DNA of 64,000 nt from Owenia fusiformis (Eukaryota; Annelida; Polychaeta; Sabellida; Oweniidae), in NCBI GenBank assembly GCA_903813345.2, contig CAIIXF020000006.1:33641524-33705523 (forward strand), written 5' to 3'. Numbering within the stretch: position 1 is the first letter of the stretch; each line of letters opens with the position of its first letter. The notes beneath the pieces were generated by a model. The model saw only the letters and a program-made list of their open reading frames with translations, had not been told where the DNA came from and made no database searches. Positions 56,301-64,000 of this stretch are shown here, one piece after another. The position numbers and the translations under genes were made by a program.

Positions 56301-59300
56301 ACAATAGTTTCTGAGATGACATCACGGATAAGAAATATGAAAGGATGGTCACAAATGATGGCAGGTGGGCTTGTTCTTGACATTAAAACACCCGTGGCAG
56401 CAACAGCTTTTGTACCTGAAAGAATATGTGATTCAATACAGGAAGTACTTTTATTTCAGAAATATAGACCTCAGAGCAGGTGTTATATCGATGCATATAC
56501 CCCGTAAGGCTAGGGACAAAAGTTTTCTGAGCCCTGGATGACCAAAGGGAGTGAGGGGTTTCGAAAGTTGTGCCTAGCCCTAATGAGTGTATTCGTCAAT
56601 ATTACATCTGCACTGTGGTCTATTTTACGATTCGAACATGAAAACTGACCAAGATTTTTCTTTTCCAATATTCATTTAATGGTCCGCCATTACTACGATC
56701 AATACAGTCATGTTTGAATTATATTTATTAACTTAAGGCCATATCATTGTCATTAGATAAATTTGATCATCCAGTTAACTCATTTATAAGGGGTTTAAAA
56801 TAATTCATAAAGTATACAAAATGCAAATAAACTGTATCTGTCAAGAGTTGTCGTCTCTAATTGTTTTCTAATTGTAAATTTAGTCTTGTAATAAAGAAAC
56901 TGATATTCACCTTCCTCATTGACCACAACTGAAGCTTCATGTATGATCTTGGACACCTCAACCATAGAATCGTCTGTCATATGTGAAAGATCAACATGGG
57001 ATGAAAAGAGGTCATTTAATCCCAGATCCTCCAGTGCATTTGACAAATCATATCTCGAATTTAACTTAAACCTTGGGAGATATAAGCGTGCATTTCCAGG
57101 GGACATTTTATCAATGTTCTGCTTCAGATTTTTATTGGTTAGTTTTGCTTCTAATTCTTCAAGTCCAAATTTATCGTAAGGAACAAGTAACACCATGCTC
57201 AAATTTGGAGATCCATTCTGGTTGTAGGGTATTTCTAGGAAATGTGCTCTAAGCTCTTGGCTGTATTCAAAGTTATATCTGCCAGAAGCAGCCATCATAA
57301 ATACTTCTATATCTGTTTTGTCATCAACAGAAAAAGGAAACAGTTTTGTTTTATCAACATCAAATTTCTCTTTCCATTCACCTTTGAAGTATATAGCATT
57401 GACAAGAACATTGATGGTAAGAGCATCAACATCTCCATGTTGTAACATCTCTTTTATCTGTCCATTGGTCTGCTTTTCAACCCAATTATTAATAACTCTG
57501 CGGCTTTCTTCAACATTTCTGAAATTGAGTGGCTCCAATGTAACACCATAATATTTTTGGATATTGTTGATAAAATCCTGTTTTACATCAAGAGTGATAT
57601 TTGGATAGAGTCTATTTGCCATTTTCAGGATACCACCATCTTGAAGGTAGCTATAGAGGCAGCTGAACATTGAATGTAGATCATCTGACTGAATTCCAGC
57701 AACATGAAGAACTTCCTCCATTTCCTCCTTTGTATTTTCATCGGCCCCTAGGAGGAGCATCGACAAAGCTGTCGTAATACTAAATGAACTGAAAAAGACA
57801 TCTTTTCCCTTGTCTTTTGCGGCAAGTTTCTTATATAATTCCAACGAAAACGTATTAATAGCTGGCGGCAACTCAGTTTTGGAACATGACTTTTCAGACT
57901 TTTCAACTGAGTTGTCACTCTTCTTTGTTTTAATTACTATCACAACAGCTGACAAAATCAGCAATTCAAACGTCCTCATTTTAATATGTATAATGCTACG
58001 TTTGCATATTACAAGCTATGGTTGATATTATCATTGATCTAGTGAGAGAATGTTTAGAATAAACAACAATTTCTTTATTTCTTATCTATTATCAATAAAT
58101 CATCTTCTGTTATTCTTGCTTATGACAAAAATATGTATGCTGATTCTATAAATGATCAAAATAGAATATCAATCTTATATGTCATGAACCAGAGAATTGC
58201 ACCTAAAAGAAACATTTCAGTTTCACTGCAATTTACATGTACATGTACAGTTTTTTAAAAATTTAGATTAACTGCCTTATTTCCCTCCATTTCCTAATGT
58301 CCATACAACTCAATGAGCTGACTGTACATGAATGTCTACTGTATTACTTGCTAATTCTTGTTATATAATGCTGTGACATTTTTTCCTGGGGGAAATTGTT
58401 TGTTAGCTCAACAGTTGAATGAACATTTCAAAGTTGTAATAATAATCTTCCAGATCTTAAGTGATTAGGGACCTGTTTTAATCTTCTATTGTACTTTGAA
58501 GACATTTATTAAAGCCTTTGTTAGAGAGGATAATATTAATTTCATATGACATGTGTGTATCTTAATATATGCATTCAATTTCCATCCATGTATGTGAGTA
58601 GATAAATGAAACCAAACGATGTGTAAAAGTGACGCATGTGGCAAGACATTATGAAGTCCAGCAAAAAAGGGATTCCTAGATATTCATAAAATTAAAACAT
58701 CTTATTTCCCCATTGAGAATCTTTTGTAAATATCATACTTCATAATGTTTAAAGTGCTTTAAAGTGGCAGCAGAGAAGAGGTTATAAAATGTAAAAATAA
58801 AACTGTCAAACAAATGACAATGTTTTACTTATAATCCTATGTTGATGGTGTCTGCAAATCTAAGATGAAGAAATAATATTTTCTGATGTTACTTCCCCAT
58901 AGAAAAAGATACACAAGTTAATAAAGACAATCAGCTATAAACATATCTTTAAGTCCAGGGATCAACAGAGATTGAATGAACAAACCTATACATACAATGA
59001 CAAAGCTTTTTTTGTAAAACAAATCATTTTCAAACATTTACATAAATATCTGTTTCCAGACATATGTTCAATATCCGACCAATAAGACTCAGCTTTATTT
59101 GACATACATCATACCAGACAAAACACCCACTCTCTTTGTCTCCTACATTGTTCTAAATTATAGTGAATGACAAAACTTTTTCTACTTTTTTCTTTGAACA
59201 AGACACGTGGTAAACAATATACCTAAAAAAAAAAAAAAAATTAGCTGCCTTAAAATTTACCCATAATGTCAAAAAGCCAACCAGTTCTAGATTTTCAAGC

Positions 59301-62300
59301 AATATCCCTGAAAATTCAAATCAATCTGTCCAAAAGTTTCTCTAGATATGTGCAGACCAAAAAGCATTCAGTTAGTAATTTATGCAGTTGGTGTATATTG
59401 TGCTTAGACTTTGATTGATATGGGAACAACAGTGGCTGGTGGGGTTGCTAGTGCATGACAACATACATCCTGTCAATTATGAAGAACTCTAAAGAGACAG
59501 ATTATGTTAACAAAATGCCACATTTGTTGTAAAAATACCGATTTTGAACAGGGTGACATCATCATGACATGCAATTTTCTTTTTTAAATATTTTGGTCAA
59601 AATATCTTAGTTTTTCATCTTGTCTAACATACACTGTAGTTTCAACAGGATGACATAGAATTTTCTTTTTATTTATTCACCTAGTTAATTAAAAAATATC
59701 TCGTAACCTCAGCCCTTTTGGCACATTTTCAACAGGCTTTGTGGGCATTCGCTTGCTCTAATGTTGTAGAGACCACTGACCTTAAAACCTAATCTATGCG
59801 ATTTTTTACAATGTAAATAAAAAAATTTTTTTACTTGATAAATAAATTGCTCATAAAACTAAGATTGATTGTTTTATCCTATTGTGCTTCTCTAAGACAC
59901 TGTCATTAAAATAAATGGTTTTCTTTTTATTAAATTCTTACCCATAAACTGCGTCATGTTTTTAAGTTCTCTCTGCTATTATTACTTTATTCCATTTAAG
60001 TCTATAATTTGAATGACATGACTCATCTTCTGACATTCTAATATGAGAAAAAATATTGATCATAGTGTTTACTTTTCTTCTTGCAATTCTAATTTTCTTT
60101 CTACCCTATTTTAAAACATGATAACCATTGTATTTTTCTCACTGGTGGATTACAAATATGTCCATATTTTGTTAGGATGATGTTCAATAGCAGCAACAAT
60201 GGTAAATGAACCAAACACATCTTTATTTATTCAGTTAGTTCACTTGTATGCTTTGTATGGAAATGATGACAGGTTAATCTCCATGGTCTACAATGTGAAA
60301 TATGGGATGATGCCAAGCTTAGTATTCTATGAATACTACATGACCATTCAAGGTTGTATAAATACACCATAGTTGTTGTGACAGTGTCAATGAACAAATG
60401 CTTATGAGATGTCATTGTACCAATATTGACATGGGGTTAATGAGCCAATGTTAATGAACAAAGAATGATGAACCAATGATGTAGCATTGATGAACCAATG
60501 ATGATGTGGTATCGATGAACCAACGATGATGTGGTAAAGATGAACCAATGATGATGTGGTATCAATGAACCAATGATGCTGTGGTATTCATGAACAAATG
60601 ATAATGTTGTATCATTATGAACTAATGATGATGTGGTAGTATCGCTGAACCAACGATGATGTGGTATCGATAAACCTATGATGATGCGGTGCAAATTTTC
60701 AGGAATAAAAATATTATTAATGTTAACAAATAAATGAAAAACAATGATGATGTGGTATCAATGAATTTAAGATGTGTTATCAATGAACCAATGATGTGGT
60801 ATCAATGAACCAATGATAATGTGGTATCAATAAACCAAAGATGTGGTGTCAATGAACCAATGATGATGAGGTATCTACTTGTATGAACCAATGATGCAGT
60901 ATCAATGAACCAATGATGATGTGGTATCAATGAACCAAAGATGTGGTATCAATGAACCAATGATGTGGTATCAATGAACCAATGATGTGGTATCAATGAA
61001 CCAATGATGTGGTATCAATGAATCAATGATAATGTGGTATCAATAAACCAAAGATGTGATGTCAATGAACCAATGATGTAGTATCAATAAACCAATGATG
61101 ATGAGGTATCTACATGTATGAACCAAAGATGTGGTATCAATGGACAAATGATGTGGTATCAATGAACCAATGGTAATCTGGCATCAACAAACAAGTGATG
61201 ATGTGGTATCTATGAACCAATAAAGATGTGGTATCAATGAACCAAAGATGATATGAAAATTGATATTGTATGCCCTAAACTAAACTAACTAGCCTAACTT
61301 TCCTATAACTAGGAAAAACAAGGCACTAACATGCAAAATGTCACCACCTGACATTTGTTACAGACACCAACCACTGTTGAACACCAACTGCTAGATGCCA
61401 AATACCAACTACCAAACACCATCCACAAAAAAGTTGGGGACCATGACAATATGTCACCACTTGTGAAAATTGGGTTAAAATTCTACAGCTAATACTTATC
61501 CACAAGATGCACATTAATATGGGCCTTCGCTTTGTTTCATTCATGAAGGAAATCCAGTTCCTTGTTCAATTATAGAGTTTAAATAACATCCAAAAGTCAT
61601 GTATTTTCATTGCCAATCATTAGTCAACTAAAGTTTATATTGCATAGAGTTCAGATCCAGGTACAAATATTTACCCAGTATCGAATGTCAGATAAATTGA
61701 AAGTTTCTGTCAATTAATAGGCCAAGAGACATAAAAATAAATATTCATATGTCTCCAAATGGCTAGTTTAATGAGATGTCACTTACTGATAAAATTATCT
61801 TATGCTGCAGTTCATTTATTTATGAAGTCAAATTCAATTTAATGTTGATGTACACTTAAAAAACAATATTGTGAAAAGAAGCTGATTTTTCAGAAAAACA
61901 AGTTCATTCATCCTTCTATAGTAGTTTTAAGTTTGCAATCTAATAAAGAATGATTTTCCAATTTCAACAGTAATGAAAAGATGAAGTTAATTCTACTGGT
62001 TTAACCCTCCCTCTACCCCATATCATAAAATGTTGACATGTTGATTTGTTTTTCGAATTTCACTTACTTTTACTAATGAAATCAAGATTTACCATCTTCC
62101 TAAAAATCAGTCACAGTTGATTTACGGCAACCATACGCCGGGCGTACTCTTCACAAAATTAAGATAAATATCCAGCATAAAATTAAGGATTAGCAATGCA
62201 ATGGAGATTTTCTATATTGGTTTTGTGAGGCTACTACTGCTGTACGCACGCTGCAGAGCAAATATGACTGAGGTTTAAGAAATCAACATTTGACATTTTG

Positions 62301-62943
62301 ACCCAACTTGTCATATTTGAGACAGAGTGCTTTTCACATTTCAAGACAACTAGTTGCACTAAAAATCTGTCTACAGTCTGTTATCCTTTTGCAAGAAATG
62401 CCACTTGATAATTGAATATTCATTTATCAATAACAAATGAAAATATTGTTTCAAGTCATAGAGAGTCAGGGTGACCTCAATCCTTCAGTTTAACTGAGTG
62501 ACCTGACCTATCAGACCTAAACCTACGTAATACAACCTTCGCTAGAATTAGACAAATTGAGCAACTTTCATATATTTTTTTGTCTAAGGGATGGACTGGA
62601 ACACCAAATACCAACAACCATCACAAAAAACATTGGACACAAAAGCAATATGTCACGACTTCTTGTGGTGATATAAAAATCAACATTCTCCCCCCTTAAA
62701 GAATGAAATGTTCTAACTGTTATAATTGCAAACCATCCTTTACTCAGTGCAGTAACAAACATCATGTCATTCCTAGTCATACCCATTTTCTATAAATCCA
62801 AAACTAGAACCCCAACCCATCATATTCCTAATCCATCATCCATTGACTACAGGGTGAGAATAATGTGTTAACTCACCTGTATTCTGGTCAACCCATTGCA
62901 AGGAATCCATATGGGCATTCAAGATTTTGGCTATCTGGCTGAT
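47328..62943 (-). CDS. NUP62: NUP62 C-terminal end (last two coding exons, partial gene)
   Basis: Nup62 is the FG nucleoporin of the central channel complex with Nup58 and Nup54. Only its C-terminus is in the window. Exon 62877-62943 encodes ISQIAKILNAHMDSLQWVDQ and NT; exon 47328-47419 encodes LLQRKVEDVAKQAELRRKEQ, then ETSFRLAYD and the stop. The joint (ACA G|GTGAGT ... TTCCAG|TTCTG) keeps the frame and forms a Val codon. This is the end of the coiled coil. The match to the vertebrate end, with KILNAHMDSLQW, QRKVE and SFR near the terminus, is very strong. The intron between them is 15457 bp and contains two whole serpin genes on the same strand. Earlier exons lie beyond the window or are not recognisable in its last kilobase. 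Confidence 0.92.
47590..48510. mobile_element. 921-bp pogo-like non-autonomous element
   Basis: CAGTAAAACCTGTGTTAGTGAAC and the complement of CAGTAAAACCTGTGTATAGTGAAC form the ends, with TA on both sides (47588-47589, 48511-48512). Inside the left end, phrases built on AGTGAACACCTA...GTGAACATTT repeat several times and recur inverted at the right. TA duplication and a CAGTAAAACC end fit pogo/Tigger-type elements. No transposase. Lies in the NUP62 intron. Confidence 0.85.
48511..50076. other. NUP62 intron, no gene; degenerate repeat at 49225-49440
   Basis: Non-coding intron sequence. At 49225-49440 a loose repeat of about 35-40 bp (CAGxxTCxAGAxTxTAAGAT) is visible. A fragment matching the terminus of the MITE at 9427 lies at 49757-49782. 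Confidence 0.5.
50077..50082 (-). terminator. Polyadenylation signal of serpin 1
   Basis: AATAAA on the minus strand, 55 bp after the serpin 1 stop. It indicates that the serpin transcript ends inside the NUP62 intron rather than being part of NUP62. Confidence 0.6.
50137..52977 (-). CDS. Serpin 1: secreted inhibitory-type serpin with Cys-rich C-terminal tail, three exons
   Basis: Serine/cysteine protease inhibitor. Exons 51915-52977, 50905-51165 and 50137-50354; phases agree and give 513 residues. A hydrophobic N-terminus (FELLIWSAVAVVI) suggests secretion. Serpin marks: FFSPFSITTALSILLLGAD, NAIFFKGEWKEKF, SMVLLVPHDNFGLEELE, IHEASVVVNEEG, and PFIFLIRD...IVFMGRVVHP at 381-402. The reactive loop begins EEGTEAVAAT, a canonical inhibitory hinge split by the first intron. 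Counting gives His369 as P1, with Arg368 next to it as an alternative. The core ends near 402. The remaining 111 residues, mostly from exon 3, are basic and carry eight Cys (447, 451, 455, 459; 496, 500, 504, 508). Possible N-glycosylation at YPNIT. A tandem paralogue lies 2.6 kb upstream. Both lie in the NUP62 intron. Confidence 0.93.
51166..51914 (-). other. Serpin 1 intron 1
   Basis: Intron that splits the reactive-loop hinge codon Gly355 (GAA G|GTAGTT ... TTTTAAG|GTACAG). No other feature recognised. Confidence 0.7.
53106..53133 (-). promoter_or_regulatory. Conserved upstream block of serpin 1
   Basis: A 28-bp stretch, identical to 58132-58159, lies about 130 bp before the serpin 1 start. 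It contains a TTTATAG/CTATAAA core. The surrounding introns and flanks of the two genes have diverged more, so this is a candidate shared promoter element. Confidence 0.5.
53140..54403. other. Spacer between the serpins
   Basis: Part of the NUP62 intron. From about 53940 it is a diverged copy of the repeat around 43850-44010 and 45410-45550. No gene supported. Confidence 0.5.
54404..55140. mobile_element. Foldback element copy 2 (737 bp, uninterrupted)
   Basis: Almost entirely a hairpin with about 350-bp arms: GGTATCGATATGG at the left and CCATATCGATACC at the right. AGGTCTCTCAATATTG pairs with its complement near the centre. It is the empty-site relative of the element at 44009-45338. Lies between the two serpin genes. 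The frame at 54602-54823 is not a gene. Confidence 0.9.
55564..55569 (-). terminator. Polyadenylation signal of serpin 2
   Basis: AATAAA on the minus strand, 48 bp after the serpin 2 stop, at a spacing like that of serpin 1. Confidence 0.6.
55617..57979 (-). CDS. Serpin 2: tandem paralogue with the same Cys-rich tail, three exons
   Basis: Serpin of 503 residues from exons 56911-57979, 56194-56415 and 55617-55837, with the same exon phases as serpin 1. N-terminal hydrophobic segment (FELLILSAVVIVI) suggests secretion. Marks: SFSITTALSMLLLGADENT, NAIYFKGEWKEKFDV, IHEASVVVNEEG, IVFMGRVIRP (ending at 403). The reactive loop reads EEGTKAVAAT then GVLMSRTSPP. Aligned from the conserved DHPF end, as in alpha-1-antitrypsin, P1 is Arg370, suggesting a trypsin-like target. 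P13 is Lys359 where Glu is usual. The loop is one residue shorter than in serpin 1. The tail (404-503) is basic with Cys at 436, 440, 444, 448 and 487, 491, 495, 499. Without splicing, exon 1 reads on into the intron. Confidence 0.93.
56416..56910 (-). other. Serpin 2 intron 1
   Basis: Intron through the hinge Gly codon (GAA G|GTGAAT ... TTTCAG|GTACAA). No other feature recognised. Confidence 0.7.
58132..58159 (-). promoter_or_regulatory. Conserved upstream block of serpin 2
   Basis: Identical over 28 bp to 53106-53133, and about 150 bp before the serpin 2 start. A shorter shared phrase, TATTCTTGC, lies about 20 bp away in both genes. Confidence 0.5.
58160..60420. other. NUP62 intron, nothing recognised
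   Basis: AT-rich intron DNA upstream of serpin 2. No exon-like frame or inverted repeat of note. Poly-A run near 59227-59240. Confidence 0.5.
60421..61255. repeat. 22-28-bp minisatellite (about 30 copies)
   Basis: Units of the GATGTGGTATCAATGAACCA type with a variable ATGATGATG insert, so the length shifts in 3-bp steps. Interrupted near 60690-60745. Lies in the NUP62 intron. The frame at 60437-60694 is the repeat read through. Confidence 0.9.
61331..61466. repeat. Dispersed repeat with GTCACCAC/GTGGTGAC-like ends
   Basis: One of at least five copies of a short interspersed family. Others are near 25006-25106, 56061-56166, 62594-62678 and, more weakly, 26371-26442 and 20470-20540. Shared phrases: TCACCACCTGACATTTGTTA, CAGATGCCAA, CACCATCCACAAAAA, and an end like ATGTCACCAC...GGTGACATAAAA. 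Confidence 0.65.
61467..62876. other. NUP62 intron 5' part
   Basis: Intron sequence next to the NUP62 penultimate exon, with one dispersed-repeat copy at 62594-62678. No further exon recognised. Confidence 0.5.
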
Positions 62944-63296
62944 CTACAAATAGAAAACAAAAAATATTGTTTCATTATATAATTCATGGAACATTTTGTG
63001 AGGGAGAGAGGGGTGGCTTGTATTGATCAATTTATTTACCAAGTGTACATTTGTCATTTCCATTGATGACACACAAATTATTGTCACCTAAGTATACATT
63101 AAATTACAGCATACTGTTATTATAGTTAACAATGATCAGATGAGCAAGAACAATTTTGTTATTATTTAATATCAATAACACTTATGACAGATATGTACAT
63201 ATTTATTGCATTGAGCTCTGATATTAATAACATAATAAGACGATATTGTTGATATATTTAAAAATAAATGTAATAAAGAACAGGATTCAATAATTC

Positions 63297-63360
63297 ATGG
63301 CCTGGAGTTTTATTTATGGCCTGGAGTATTATTTATGGCCTGGAGTATTATTTATGGCCT
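63297..63360. repeat. 21-bp repeat, three copies
   Basis: GGCCTGGAGTATTATTTATG-type unit in three tandem copies. The open frame that starts here (63335-63604, plus strand) is not supported as a gene. Confidence 0.8.
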
Positions 63361-64000
63361 TAGACTGGTGATTTCTGATCTCATTGGAATAACACTTGAG
63401 GTCATTGGTAAAGGTATAATCCTATATACAATTGTACTGAACAGACCTCACAATACCATGAGTCTGTTCAGTGATATAACAAGGCAAGATGCTATGTGTA
63501 TTAGTGAACTCGTTCATATGATCAGCTCAAAACCAAATAACAGTTTCATGAAAAGGCATTCATATTCTAGTGTCATTGCTCAGTCAGGAGTTGTATTTAT
63601 GTAGTTCCAATTCAGTTGTTTTATTTCCTATTATCACATTAGAATTAAAACAATGTGAATTTTATGTCTATGCATATACGATAAACATTATGCTCAAAGT
63701 AAATTAATCTTAAACAATGCCATCTATTCATTATCGCATGAGCTAAATCCAGATACTGTAAAACTTGCGTAAGGGACCATAACTTAACGGAGCATCTCCC
63801 TTTATAGTAAATAAATGAAAAATGTTCATTTAAAACTGCTATAACTGTATATGAGGCCATCTGGTTTTGTAAGATAATGGTAAAAATGCCTGACAAGTGT
63901 GACAACTCAACTGCCCTTCTATATAACTATGTTCACAGCCACCCCCCACCTCCTCTACAGAGTTCAACCCCCAAGAAGGAAACCACAGATCTCCAGGCAG
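63361..64000. other. Window end, no exon recognised
   Basis: Upstream side of the NUP62 exon. A TACTGTAAAACTTGCG phrase at about 63756 resembles the terminus of the pogo-like element at 47590. A pyrimidine tract ending in CTCTACAG near 63946-63960 could be a plus-strand acceptor, but too little sequence follows to judge. Confidence 0.4.

Noticed and set aside
56795-56910. Serpin 2 ending in a read-through C-terminus after NEEG
   Set aside because: A donor at GAAG|GTGAAT and an in-frame second exon restore the full reactive loop, just as in serpin 1.
63946-64000. Possible exon at the right edge
   Set aside because: There is an acceptor-like pyrimidine tract, but only about 40 bp follow, and no frame resembles NUP62 or another family I know.

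Overview
This is a eukaryotic nuclear window: AT-rich, with long introns that have GT/AG boundaries, dense short inverted-repeat transposons and several minisatellites. The gene content (a KIF18-type kinesin, BET1L/GS15, NUP62, secreted serpins) is metazoan. The repeat content (mariner, many foldback/MITE elements, ACATGTA- and ACCGGTA-rich non-coding DNA) suggests a marine invertebrate. I cannot fix the phylum; an echinoderm or another non-vertebrate deuterostome is a guess.

Layout. 1-14.9 kb has no gene I can support beyond one frameshifted membrane-protein-like reading frame near 8 kb. It holds a 0.77-kb TIR element, a 57-bp satellite split by a 2.7-kb foldback element, a 50-bp satellite and several MITEs. 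14.96-35.0 kb is one minus-strand gene, a KIF18-like kinesin-8. I could join 18 coding exons in frame (1175 codons plus stop), with a likely 5' non-coding exon near 35.0 kb. Its introns hold a mariner with a second element inside it, at least five other hairpin elements, and a 91-bp array built from its own exon 7 end plus splice donor. 39.1-41.0 kb is BET1L on the plus strand, four exons. 47.3-62.9 kb is the 3' end of NUP62 on the minus strand: its last two coding exons flank a 15.5-kb intron. Two complete, tandemly duplicated three-exon serpin genes lie inside that intron on the same strand.

How the genes relate. The kinesin (mitotic microtubule plus-end regulator), BET1L (Golgi SNARE) and NUP62 (central nuclear-pore channel) are independent housekeeping genes. 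The serpins are a local secreted family. Each has an inhibitory-type hinge, an own polyadenylation signal, a shared 28-bp upstream block, and a separate third exon that adds a basic tail with eight cysteines in two C-x3-C-x3-C-x3-C blocks. That tail, the nesting in NUP62, and the splice-donor-bearing 91-bp array are the most unusual things here.

Gene models were built by hand from reading frames, splice-site phase and remembered family sequence. No alignment or transcript data were available.
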